A program made the position numbers and the translations under genes. A DNA stretch of 18,061 bases. Source: Clostridium sp. CAG:967. Lineage in GTDB: Bacteria; Cyanobacteriota; Vampirovibrionia; Gastranaerophilales; Gastranaerophilaceae. Each line of letters starts with the position of its first letter. Within the stretch, counting starts at the first letter, position 1. Positions 7,128-14,848 of the stretch are shown in pieces. The notes under the pieces were generated by a model. It did not search any database. It was not told the origin of the DNA and saw only the letters and a program-made list of their open reading frames with translations. The stretch covers positions 50,052-68,112 of the forward strand of contig HF991466.1 of NCBI GenBank assembly GCA_000433095.1. The letters run 5' to 3'.

Positions 7128-9080
7128 ATGAGACTTAAACACATAATAACAACTTTTGCAGTAATAGCTCTAACAGCTGCAAATTGTATGGCTGATGAAA
7201 TATCACCTATGTTGACTGCGAGAAGAAGACCTTCATTAACAGAACAAAAACAGCCTGTGGTAACAGAACCTTCAACCTGTCTTGATAATAGTGAGATGAA
7301 CCTTGTAATCCCTGAAGAAACTGCCCCTGTATTTAAACCTTACCAGCTTTCTAAAGGCGAAGTGTTATTCAGTTATACAAAAGCATGGATTAATGCTATT
7401 GATCCTACTGCTTATACTAACAGAAGCGGAAGTTACCTTCCAGGTGCAAGAGGTATAAATCAGCTTGTAATTTATACTCCTAACTACGGTCCTAGAACAA
7501 ATACAAATGAATTCGGCGCAGAAGCAGTAGTGGAAGACAATACTGTAACAGAACTTTCCGGTGCTGATTCTTTAATTCCCCCAAACGGAATTGTAATCAG
7601 CGGACATGGAAAAGCTAAAACCTGGATGAATACAAGCATAAAAGTCGGCACAAAAATTTATATCGACAGATCATCAAACCTTGTATACACTTATACAACT
7701 TCAGAAAGTTATATTTTTGAATCAGAAAAAAAAATTTCCGAAGCCGAACAAATGCTGAGCTATTATCGTGCAATCAGTCCCGATTATAACTGGAAACTTC
7801 CAAACAGTTACATCAATGATGCAAGAGATTATTTAAAAAAAGCAAGAAAAAATCCCGACGAAGTTCAGAAATATTCAAAACTTGCAATAGAAGCATCAAA
7901 TGATGCCATAAAAAGTGTTGTGCCTTATAAAAAAGGCGAATTAAAAGGTATATGGCTCAGACCAACAGAAACAAGCGAAGCAGAAATTATAGCAACTCTT
8001 AACAGATTACAGCAGACAGGAATAGATAACGTGTTTATAGAAACCTATTTCCACGGTAAAACAATATTCCCGAGTAAAACCATGATGGCTTACGGTTTCA
8101 CACCTCAATATGAAAAATTTACAGGGATTGATCCTCTTGAAATTTGGATTAGAGAAGCACATAAAAGAGGTATAAAAGTACATACCTGGTTTGAAACTTT
8201 TTATGCAGGAAACCAGTCGCCAAATGATAATCCGAACAGTATACTTGCCAAAAATCCTTCATGGGGTAACAAAACCAAAAAGGATTACGCATCAACTCTG
8301 CCTTCAAAATCAGCATCCGAACATAACGGATATTTCTTAGACCCTGCAAACCCGTATGTTCAGGACTTCTTATTGAAATTGACCGATGAAATTATCACAA
8401 GATACAAACCTGACGGTATAAACATTGATTACATAAGATATCCAAATACTGTAGGCACAGGCGAAGCATCAAGCTGGGGATACACTGAGTATGCAAGAAA
8501 TGATTTCAAAAGTATTTTCGGTGTAGATCCAATTGATTTAGTAAAATCAGATCCGCTTTGGCTCGAATGGAACAATTACAGACGTGAAAAAATAACATCT
8601 ATGGTTAAAAAGATAGGCGAACAAGGCAGAAAATCCAACACTTATATAAGTGCTGTAATTTTTCCTGACAGACAAGCTGCACTTGATAACAAGCAGCAGG
8701 ACTGGAAAACCTGGACTACACGCAACTATTTAAATGCGTTCACTCCGTTATTCCTAACCTGTGATTCTAAAATGGCTAACCAGATGATGCAGGATGTTTT
8801 GAAAGTTAAATCACCAAACACAGACTTTTATGCAGGTTTGTTCGTAACATTTATGAGCGGAACTGATGAAGATTTAATCAGACAAATTCACGAGGCAAGA
8901 AAAGTAAATGCAAACGGAGTAATATTATTTGATTATGCACACCTTAATAATAAATATGTAAATACGCTTTCTACAAGTGTATTTGCTTCACACTCACCAA
9001 TCAGAGGAAGGCAGTTGTATCAGCCGCAGCCGCAAATTCAACCGTCGAAAAAACGCAAAGGCTGGTGGATATTTAAATAA
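7128..9080 (+). CDS. Exported GHL10-family glycoside-hydrolase-like protein
   Basis: A 650-residue protein starting at the ATG at 7128, seven bases after the preceding stop codon, with AGGAGG at 7119-7124. Residues 1-22 are a signal peptide (ending ANCMA). After a low-complexity linker, residues about 105-180 (LVIYTPNYGPRTNTNEFG, IPPNGIVISGHG) form a small domain found beside such hydrolases in cyanobacteria. A helical stretch follows (200-265). From about 270 comes the GHL10/DUF187 TIM barrel: GELKGIWLRPT (270-280), DNVFIETYFHG (300-310), GIKVHTWFETF (348-358), and the signature PDGINIDYIRYP (428-439). Family members are thought to cleave envelope polysaccharides; the substrate here is unknown. 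The C-terminus is strongly basic (KKRKGWWIFK). It is the last gene of the operon, followed at once by a terminator. Confidence 0.88.
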   Translation: MRLKHIITTFAVIALTAANCMADEISPMLTARRRPSLTEQKQPVVTEPSTCLDNSEMNLVIPEETAPVFKPYQLSKGEVLFSYTKAWINAIDPTAYTNRSGSYLPGARGINQLVIYTPNYGPRTNTNEFGAEAVVEDNTVTELSGADSLIPPNGIVISGHGKAKTWMNTSIKVGTKIYIDRSSNLVYTYTTSESYIFESEKKISEAEQMLSYYRAISPDYNWKLPNSYINDARDYLKKARKNPDEVQKYSKLAIEASNDAIKSVVPYKKGELKGIWLRPTETSEAEIIATLNRLQQTGIDNVFIETYFHGKTIFPSKTMMAYGFTPQYEKFTGIDPLEIWIREAHKRGIKVHTWFETFYAGNQSPNDNPNSILAKNPSWGNKTKKDYASTLPSKSASEHNGYFLDPANPYVQDFLLKLTDEIITRYKPDGINIDYIRYPNTVGTGEASSWGYTEYARNDFKSIFGVDPIDLVKSDPLWLEWNNYRREKITSMVKKIGEQGRKSNTYISAVIFPDRQAALDNKQQDWKTWTTRNYLNAFTPLFLTCDSKMANQMMQDVLKVKSPNTDFYAGLFVTFMSGTDEDLIRQIHEARKVNANGVILFDYAHLNNKYVNTLSTSVFASHSPIRGRQLYQPQPQIQPSKKRKGWWIFK

Positions 9081-9084
9081 ACTT

Positions 9085-9111
9085 AAAAAACGGGATAACC
9101 TCCCGTTTTTT
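9085..9111 (+). terminator. Intrinsic terminator after the GHL10 gene
   Basis: An 11-bp perfect stem, AAAAAACGGGA (9085-9095) with TCCCGTTTTTT (9101-9111), closes a 5-base loop, and the T-run is part of the right arm. It starts four bases after the GHL10 stop codon. The symmetric A and T runs mean it could work in both directions. Confidence 0.9.
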
Positions 9112-9128
9112 GGTATATTATTATATCA

Positions 9129-11510
9129 ATGATTAGAAATGCAATAAATACTTCTCTACAAAATAAAAATGCAGTAATGTTTATTACAGCAATTATTTTT
9201 ATGACAGGGATACTGGCATACTTTAATGACAATGCAATTCTTTGTTCTGCAATTTTAAGCGTGCTCGGAATAATCGCAATCCTTAAAAATTACCTTTCCG
9301 GTAAATATGTTCTTTTCTGGATTTTTGTATTTTATTTCGGCTTTTTTAATTCATATTTTAGAATTCATACAACTGACGGGCTTTTATCTTATGCACCTGT
9401 TGAGGCGAAAATCGAAGGGCAGATAGTTACTATACCCAACAGCAACACTCCTGATAAAACCAAATTTTTCTTTAACGCTTATAAAATTAACGGAGAAAAC
9501 GTCAATGGAAAAACTCTGGTTACATTGACGGGTGAGGATTTTTCGCAATATAAAGTCGGAAATTTTTATGAGCTTTCCGGAAAACTTCGCACTCCTTTTA
9601 AAGCCAGCAACCCTTCGCAGTTTGATTACGGAAAATATTTAAGAAACTTTGATACATTCACTGTATTTTACAGTGATAATGCTAAATTGTTAAAATCAAA
9701 ACTTTCATTCAAATGGAAGTTTCTTCAAAATTTAAACAATCTTAGGGATAAAATTGTAAATGTTCACGCACAATATTTAAAATCACCGAACCTTGAAATC
9801 TTAGGCGGGATAGTATTTGGTGACGATGCGGTTGCGCCTCCGGATTATATCAAAACCTCATTTGTAAATTCAGGTCTGCTTCATATACTTGCGGCATCAG
9901 GAATGAACGTTGCATTTATCTACGGTTTCTGGGTATTTTTCCTTAAACGCATACGGGCTCCGTTTAAATTTACTGTTCTTACAGGTATGGGAATTGTAAT
10001 AATTTACACAATGATGACAGGTCTGGGTGCATCCGTAATCCGTGCTGCATTAATGCTTCTCCTCATTCTGATAGGAAAACTTATTGACAGAGATGCACAC
10101 AGTGTCTCGCTGTTGTCTGTTGTTGCTTTAATAATGTTGATTTATAATCCTGCCTTTATAAATGATGTAGGCTTTCAGTTATCATTTATAGTTACATTCG
10201 GTCTGCTGACAACTGCGAATGTAATTTTTGACAGATATAAAGAATTACCGTTACCAAACTGGCTCACGGGAGCAATTCTTATTCCGATTGTTGCCCAAAT
10301 CTGGGTTGCACCAATACAAATGTTTTATTTTAATACGATAAGTCTTTATTCTGTATTTGCAAACGTTTTAAGTATGCCTTTTCTTAGCATAATAAGTTTT
10401 GGCGGCTTTGTAAGTTCTATTATTGCAATATTTACTCCATACACAGATAAAATCTGTATGGTAATAGATTTTGTTTTAAACTATGTATTGCATATTCTTG
10501 TTTTTATATCAAATTTCTTTGCAACTCTTCCGAATTCACTAATCACAACAACCCACCCGAGTGTAATTCAGGTAATTATATATTATACAATAATACTTTT
10601 ATTAACGCTTGCTATCAAAACAGGTTTTTCCAAAAAACTTGTAATGACCTGTGTAACTCTTGGATTAATCCTTTGTATTTCTACAATTTCTTTTCCTTCC
10701 AAAGATTTGCAGATAATAACGTTTGATGTTCAAAATGCTGACTGCTTTCTAATCAAAACACCGCAAAATAAATACTTTATCATTGACACTGGCAGAGCCG
10801 GCTACAAAGGAAGCAAAGCTCAGGCAAATTCAATCATCATAAAATATTTAAAAGACAGAGGTATTAAAAATATTGAAGGTCTGATTATAACTCACTTTGA
10901 TAATGATCATTCAGGCGGTGCCGTGGACATTATGAAAAATCTAAATGTAAAACAGGTTTATATAAATTCTTTCAAAGATAAAACAATGACCTCAATAAAT
11001 ATCTACAAAACTCTAAGAGAATTAAATATTCCTGTTCAAATACCTCAAAACAACAGCACAATTTACCTTGAAAATAATTTAAACCTGAAAGCCTATATCG
11101 CAAATGAACAAGAAGACAACGAAAAATCAGTTGTCACACTTTTAAGCTATAAGGATTTTGATATGCTCTTTACCGGTGATGCAGGAATTCAGGCATTCAA
11201 CAACATAAAAGGTAATATTCCGCATAAAGTAGAGGTGCTAAAAGTCGGACACCACGGCGGTCCTCAAGTTGTTGATAACAATATGCTGGAACATTTAAAT
11301 ACACAAACATCCATAATCTCAACAGGTCCAAACGCATTCGGTCATCCCAATAAAGGTACGCTTGATATATTAAGAAAAACAGATATTTACAGAACTGACA
11401 GACATAATTCAATAAAGATTACATCAGACGGTAAAGTCTACAATATCTTTTTATATACACCTCAAAAAAGAAAATACATTCTTTCAAAAAAAATTAATGT
11501 GATAAATTAA
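9129..11510 (+). CDS. comEC: ComEC/Rec2 DNA-uptake channel
   Basis: A 793-residue full-length ComEC. It has three parts. Residues about 15-190 hold N-terminal membrane helices and an OB-like DUF4131 domain (EGQIVTIPN, YELSGKLRTP). Residues about 220-500 form the competence channel domain (LLHILAASGMNVA at 250-262, GASVIRAALML at 300-310, DVGFQLSF at 346-353). Residues about 525-775 form a metallo-beta-lactamase-like nuclease domain with DTG (553-555), THFDNDHSGG (588-597), FTGDA (681-685), VGHHGG (706-711) and GHP (738-740). ComEC carries single-stranded DNA across the inner membrane in natural transformation. All the metal-binding residues of the nuclease domain appear intact. It stands alone after a terminator; no clear ribosome binding site precedes the ATG. 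Its stop codon shares the palindrome TTAA with the stop of pyrF. Confidence 0.94.
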   Translation: MIRNAINTSLQNKNAVMFITAIIFMTGILAYFNDNAILCSAILSVLGIIAILKNYLSGKYVLFWIFVFYFGFFNSYFRIHTTDGLLSYAPVEAKIEGQIVTIPNSNTPDKTKFFFNAYKINGENVNGKTLVTLTGEDFSQYKVGNFYELSGKLRTPFKASNPSQFDYGKYLRNFDTFTVFYSDNAKLLKSKLSFKWKFLQNLNNLRDKIVNVHAQYLKSPNLEILGGIVFGDDAVAPPDYIKTSFVNSGLLHILAASGMNVAFIYGFWVFFLKRIRAPFKFTVLTGMGIVIIYTMMTGLGASVIRAALMLLLILIGKLIDRDAHSVSLLSVVALIMLIYNPAFINDVGFQLSFIVTFGLLTTANVIFDRYKELPLPNWLTGAILIPIVAQIWVAPIQMFYFNTISLYSVFANVLSMPFLSIISFGGFVSSIIAIFTPYTDKICMVIDFVLNYVLHILVFISNFFATLPNSLITTTHPSVIQVIIYYTIILLLTLAIKTGFSKKLVMTCVTLGLILCISTISFPSKDLQIITFDVQNADCFLIKTPQNKYFIIDTGRAGYKGSKAQANSIIIKYLKDRGIKNIEGLIITHFDNDHSGGAVDIMKNLNVKQVYINSFKDKTMTSINIYKTLRELNIPVQIPQNNSTIYLENNLNLKAYIANEQEDNEKSVVTLLSYKDFDMLFTGDAGIQAFNNIKGNIPHKVEVLKVGHHGGPQVVDNNMLEHLNTQTSIISTGPNAFGHPNKGTLDILRKTDIYRTDRHNSIKITSDGKVYNIFLYTPQKRKYILSKKINVIN

Positions 11511-12265
11511 ACAAGAGCTCTTTTTTCTTCCAAAGCCGTATCAATTTCATCAATAATTAATTTTGCAGCTGCAACTTTATCTTCGGCAGCAGTAATAGGT
11601 CTTCCGACAACCATAAAATCAACACCTGAAAGTATAGCATGCTGCGGAGTATCAACTCTTACCTGATCATTAACAGAAGCCCAGGTAGGACGTGTTGCAG
11701 GGCATAGAATTAAGAAATCATCACCGAGTTCTTTTCTTATTCTTTTGGCATCCTCAGCACTTGCAACAACTCCGTCAAGTCCGCTTTCTTCCGCTACTTT
11801 AGCAAGTTGAAGAACGTAATCTTCAATACCTTTATCAACACATAATTCCGTTGTCAATGTTCTTTGCCCGAAACTAGAAAGCAGTGTCACACCTAAAATA
11901 GTCGGAGGTTCAATGCCCATAGATTTTGCAGCAGCACGTGATGCTTTAACAACAGAAGAAGTCATTTTAGAACCGCCCTGTATATGGACATTAAAAAAAT
12001 CTATATTATTTTTCACCAAACTTATGCATGCTTTTTGTACAGTATGCGGAATATCATGAAACTTACAGTCATAATAACACTTTGCTCCGTGTTCTTCCAA
12101 TAATCTGAAAGCCTCAAATCCGTAATTAACAATTAAAGGCAAACCTACCTTAAAGTAGCCTACATAATCTTTTAATTCTCTAACAAGAGCTTCAGCCTCT
12201 TTTAAATTATCAACGTCTAATGCTAAAATAATTCTGTCTTTAGCTGTTTTAGGTTTTTCTATCAT
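11507..12265 (-). CDS. pyrF: Orotidine 5'-phosphate decarboxylase
   Basis: A 252-residue PyrF that makes UMP from OMP in the last step of pyrimidine synthesis. The signature DCKFHDIPHTV (66-76) holds the catalytic Asp66, Lys68 and Asp71. Further matches are IILALDVDN (12-20), FKVGLP (38-43), the HIQGG loop (94-98), ATRP (190-193) and VVGRPIT (219-225). I place the start at the ATG at 12265, which gives the N-terminus usual for the family. The frame also runs up to a TTG at 12304 that overlaps the previous stop, which would add 13 residues that do not resemble the family. No strong ribosome binding site is seen at either start. It is the last gene of the rmuC operon. Confidence 0.94.
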   Translation of the reverse strand: MIEKPKTAKDRIILALDVDNLKEAEALVRELKDYVGYFKVGLPLIVNYGFEAFRLLEEHGAKCYYDCKFHDIPHTVQKACISLVKNNIDFFNVHIQGGSKMTSSVVKASRAAAKSMGIEPPTILGVTLLSSFGQRTLTTELCVDKGIEDYVLQLAKVAEESGLDGVVASAEDAKRIRKELGDDFLILCPATRPTWASVNDQVRVDTPQHAILSGVDFMVVGRPITAAEDKVAAAKLIIDEIDTALEEKRALV

Positions 12266-12300
12266 ATTAACAAGAATATTATCACCACGGCAAAATAAAA

Positions 12301-12756
12301 TCAACCCTTAGCAGAATTAGGCTTTAGACCTATTTTTTTCAAATATCTTGTACATTCGATAATTTTATCATATCCGAGCATAATTCCAAGCATAAAATCA
12401 TGCTCGGGAGAAAGCTTGTTTAAGCGTTTATCAAAAGTTGAAACTACTTTTATGCACTGTTCATTTCCAAAAAACACATTAATAGTTCTTTCTCCGGCAG
12501 GATTTATAACATAAGGAATTTTTTCTCTCTCAAGACGTTCCACAATATAATCTTTGTTTGAAGCCTTTTCTGTTGTAAGTATCAGGCTTCTCAATCCCTT
12601 TTTATATTCATATATATGATGAAGAAAAACTTTTAATTCAGAATGCTGGGTTTTATTTAAAGTTCTTATACCTGCGGTAAAAACAGGCATTGAAGTTACA
12701 GAAACATTGTTGTTATAGCGGTTACTATTGTTCCAGGAAACAGGTTGTACTCTCAT
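12301..12756 (-). CDS. DUF2023-like protein with a lineage-type N-terminal tail
   Basis: A protein of 151 residues. Residues about 42-140 (VFLHHIYEYKKGLRSLIL, INVFFGNEQCIKVV, LSPEHDFMLGIMLGYD, CTRYLKK) match my memory of DUF2023, a small alpha/beta family of unknown function known in Bacteroidetes and other anaerobes. This is recall, not a search. Residues 1-40 are an extra Asn- and Ser-rich tail ending in MPVFTAG, much like the tail of the protein at 3777-4250. There is no signal peptide. The start ATG at 12756 abuts a perfect 13-bp hairpin and has no visible ribosome binding site; an internal ATG at residue 23 is a possible alternative. It lies between rmuC (24 bases upstream) and pyrF, in the same operon. 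Confidence 0.7.
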   Translation of the reverse strand: MRVQPVSWNNSNRYNNNVSVTSMPVFTAGIRTLNKTQHSELKVFLHHIYEYKKGLRSLILTTEKASNKDYIVERLEREKIPYVINPAGERTINVFFGNEQCIKVVSTFDKRLNKLSPEHDFMLGIMLGYDKIIECTRYLKKIGLKPNSAKG

Positions 12757-12788
12757 ACAATTAAGTTAGCTCAAACTAACTTAATTGT
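12757..12788 (-). promoter_or_regulatory. Perfect 13-bp inverted repeat between rmuC and the DUF2023-like gene
   Basis: Arms ACAATTAAGTTAG (12757-12769) and CTAACTTAATTGT (12776-12788) are exact reverse complements around a 6-base loop. On the transcribed minus strand the hairpin covers the rmuC stop codon and ends directly before the next ATG. No T-run follows, so it is not a standard terminator. It could be an RNA-processing site, a 3'-end stabiliser or a translation block. Confidence 0.7.
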
Positions 12789-13860
12789 CAATAGTTATCT
12801 CCTCTGGTAATTCGGGCAAGTCTTTTGTATAAACACAGCCAAGTTTTTCAAGTTTTGAAATCTGGTTGATTATATTTCCTGTACCGTTCAGTTTTTTTAA
12901 CGAGGTATTCAGATTGTCACGAATTTTCAAAAGCTCGCCCAGAAGAGCTGCAAACTTATCGTGAACACTTGTACAAAGTCTTGCCATTTCAATAACATTT
13001 TTATTCTGTCTGTCTACAACGTGGAAAGAATTAATTATTTTCAATGCTGCAAGAAGTGTAGAAGGCGATACGGGCATAACTTTATTTTTCCAGGCAAAAT
13101 CCCACAAAGCACAATCATCACAAAACATCATTGAATAACAGCTTTCAATCGGAATGAACATTAATACATAATCAGGAGAAGCATCTTCAACCGAATAATC
13201 ACGTTTTGAAAGTCCTGTAATATGCGCTTTGGTAGAATCTATAAACTGTCTTAAATGAACTTGTTTTTCATTATCATCTTCGGAATTTACATAACCGTCC
13301 CAAGCAGAAAAAGATGTTTTGCTGTCAATATAAATACATCTTCCCTCCGGCAGAAACACAGTTGCATCAGGACGACCTTCTGCTGTGCCCATTTGAATTT
13401 TATATTCTTCATCTTTTCTTAGCCCCGAAGCCTCAAGCACCCTTTCAAGAACAATTTCCCCCCATCTTCCTGCCGTTCTGTTATCGGCACGCATTACGTT
13501 TACAAGAGAATTAGCATCGTGTGAAATCTTATTGCCTGTTTCAAGAAAATTTTTAATATTTATATCGAATTTAGTAAAATTCTCATTTTCATATTTAAAG
13601 TTTTCTTCTGCACGTTTTTCAAAATCTTCAATACGCTCTTTAAAACGTTTAAAAAATTCTTCAAGTTTCTCTTTATTATGTTCTGAAAGTTCTGATGAGC
13701 TTTCTTTAAAAATCTTATTTGCAGTATTCTCAAAATACATCTTCATTTGCTCAAGCATCATATCCTGATTAGATTTATTATTTTTATTTATAAGCATAAA
13801 CGGAATATACACACATAACCCGCCAACTAAAAAACCGCCTAAAAATATTAAAATTTCCAT
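12781..13860 (-). CDS. rmuC: DNA recombination protein RmuC
   Basis: A 359-residue RmuC. It has an N-terminal membrane anchor (residues 2-24), a coiled coil (about 30-110, rich in Glu and Lys) and the PD-(D/E)XK-like RmuC domain (about 125-330). The domain shows GRWGEIVLERVLEASGL (131-147), GRPDATVFLPEG (162-173), IYIDSKTSFSAW (176-187) and VMPVSPSTLLAALK (266-279). RmuC limits inversions and rearrangements at repeats; its biochemical action is unclear. Asp and Lys in RPDA and DSKT are consistent with an intact nuclease-type core. The ribosome binding site GGAGAAA on the minus strand (13864-13870) supports the ATG at 13860. It is the first gene of an operon with the DUF2023-like gene and pyrF. 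Confidence 0.93.
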   Translation of the reverse strand: MEILIFLGGFLVGGLCVYIPFMLINKNNKSNQDMMLEQMKMYFENTANKIFKESSSELSEHNKEKLEEFFKRFKERIEDFEKRAEENFKYENENFTKFDINIKNFLETGNKISHDANSLVNVMRADNRTAGRWGEIVLERVLEASGLRKDEEYKIQMGTAEGRPDATVFLPEGRCIYIDSKTSFSAWDGYVNSEDDNEKQVHLRQFIDSTKAHITGLSKRDYSVEDASPDYVLMFIPIESCYSMMFCDDCALWDFAWKNKVMPVSPSTLLAALKIINSFHVVDRQNKNVIEMARLCTSVHDKFAALLGELLKIRDNLNTSLKKLNGTGNIINQISKLEKLGCVYTKDLPELPEEITIDN

Positions 13861-13893
13861 TCTTTTCTCCAGTTTATATATAACTTATTCAAA

Positions 13894-13902
13894 ATTATAC
13901 CA
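13894..13902 (-). promoter_or_regulatory. Extended -10 promoter of the rmuC operon
   Basis: On the minus strand this reads TGG-TATAAT, a perfect -10 with the TG extension, 34 bases before the rmuC ATG. The -35 region is poor, which is usual for extended -10 promoters. A direct repeat AAGATTAGT (13907-13915 and 13921-13929) lies just upstream. Confidence 0.6.
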
Positions 13903-13906
13903 CAAT

Positions 13907-13929
13907 AAGATTAGTCCAAAAAGATTAGT
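13907..13929. repeat. Direct repeat AAGATTAGT, two copies
   Basis: Two exact 9-base copies start 14 bases apart (13907 and 13921), just upstream of the -10 box of the rmuC promoter. This placement suggests an operator site for a regulator, but two copies could also be chance in AT-rich DNA. Confidence 0.4.
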
Positions 13930-13933
13930 ACAT

Positions 13934-13974
13934 AAAAAAATCAACCATGCGGCTGCAATCTCCGAAAGCATGGT
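13934..13974 (-). terminator. Candidate minus-strand intrinsic terminator
   Basis: On the minus strand ACCATGC (13974-13968) pairs with GCATGGT (13950-13944), with an optional inner CGG/CCG pair, followed by TGA and seven T residues. It would stop minus-strand transcription before the rmuC promoter. No gene on that strand lies directly upstream, so it may insulate rmuC or end a small RNA. Confidence 0.4.
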
Positions 13975-13981
13975 GTAGAGC

Positions 13982-14044
13982 ATGGCTGAGGCTTTTTATC
14001 AATCCAAAGATTTAGAGCGTTATCTCAAACTTCTACAAAAGTAA
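13982..14044 (+). CDS. Possible 20-residue leader ORF
   Basis: An ATG at 13982 opens 20 codons ending in TAA at 14042-14044. The peptide begins MAEAFYQSK and is predicted to be helical and charged, with the codon choice of neighbouring genes. The ribosome binding site is weak (GTAGAG). The frame is closed upstream by a TAG at 13976. It lies 84 bases before the response regulator gene and could be a leader peptide, a remnant, or chance. A second short ORF in another frame (13947-14015, 22 codons) overlaps it and is less protein-like. Confidence 0.25.
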   Translation: MAEAFYQSKDLERYLKLLQK

Positions 14045-14071
14045 TATCATTCCAAGCATGGATGCGGGACC

Positions 14072-14106
14072 CCCTCTAAAAGTTGTAGTATGTACAATGT
14101 AGAGGG
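14072..14106 (+). promoter_or_regulatory. Hairpin in the leader of the response regulator gene
   Basis: CCCTCTA (14072-14078) pairs with TAGAGGG (14100-14106), and inside it TTGTA (14083-14087) pairs with TACAA (14093-14097). The stem ends seven bases before the TTAGGGAG ribosome binding site (14113-14120). The CCCT arm could also pair with AGGG in that site, so two mutually exclusive folds are possible. No known riboswitch class is recognised. Confidence 0.45.
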
Positions 14107-14128
14107 AACCGTTAGGGAGATTAAATAA

Positions 14129-14827
14129 ATGAGAGAGTTTAAAAGAAAATCAAGAGTTTTATTAATTGATGACAATGCAGACCATTTAAGAGGTATTAAA
14201 GAATTAATCACGCTTGAAAGCAGCTTTGATGTAGTAGGGGCAACAACAAGCGCAAACATCGGGATTAACCTGGCAAAAAAATATCGTCCCGACTTAATTC
14301 TTATGGATATCAATATGCCTGAAAAAGACGGTTTGCAAGCTATCCAGGAGATTGAAAAGCTTGATTTAGGTATCAAAATTATTGCACTAAGCGGCTATGA
14401 TGATGCAGATTTAATCTTCCGTGCTATGAAAATCGGTGCTAAAGGATATGTGCTAAAAACTATGGCATCAGCTCAGCTTATTTATGCAATGGATGAAGTT
14501 GCAGCCGGCAAAATTTATCTTCCTACAGCACTAACATCAAGATTTTTCGAATACTTCCAACGTTCTTTCAAAAACGAAGCAGAAAATTCATCAGAAGAAA
14601 ACTTACTCACCTATCTTACTGCAAGAGAGGAAGAAGTTTTGGAATTACTCACACAGGGTAATAACTACAAGGGTATTGCAGGTAAACTGTTTATATCAGA
14701 AACTACTGTTAAGACACACGTAAACAATATATTCCAAAAATTACAGGTTAATGACAGAACTCAAGCTGTTCTATACGCATTAAACAACGGTTTTGGAAAC
14801 AGAAGACGAACTAAAATGGCAGTTTAA
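14129..14827 (+). CDS. NarL/FixJ-family response regulator
   Basis: A 232-residue two-domain regulator. The receiver domain (about 8-125) has the acidic pair Asp14-Asp15, phospho-acceptor Asp60 (LILMDINMPEKDG), the switch residue Ser88 (ALSGYDD) and Lys110 (YVLKTMAS). The LuxR-type helix-turn-helix (about 160-225) shows LTAREEEVLELLTQG, FISETTVKTHVNNIFQKLQ and TQAVLYA. All functional residues are present, so it should bind DNA as a dimer when phosphorylated. The ribosome binding site TTAGGGAG (14113-14120) supports the start. A long structured leader precedes it, and a histidine kinase gene follows 68 bases downstream after a terminator-like hairpin. The kinase is its probable partner. Its targets are unknown. 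Confidence 0.93.
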   Translation: MREFKRKSRVLLIDDNADHLRGIKELITLESSFDVVGATTSANIGINLAKKYRPDLILMDINMPEKDGLQAIQEIEKLDLGIKIIALSGYDDADLIFRAMKIGAKGYVLKTMASAQLIYAMDEVAAGKIYLPTALTSRFFEYFQRSFKNEAENSSEENLLTYLTAREEEVLELLTQGNNYKGIAGKLFISETTVKTHVNNIFQKLQVNDRTQAVLYALNNGFGNRRRTKMAV

Positions 14828-14848
14828 TAAATAAAATCTGAAAGACAT

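Noticed and set aside
12266..12304. TTG at 12304 as start of pyrF
   Set aside because: It would add 13 residues absent from the family. It does overlap the previous stop codon, so it is not fully excluded.
14047..14376. Minus-strand 109-codon frame across the regulator leader and receiver domain
   Set aside because: It reads as the complement of the receiver-domain codons and has no start signals. The response regulator is clearly the real gene.
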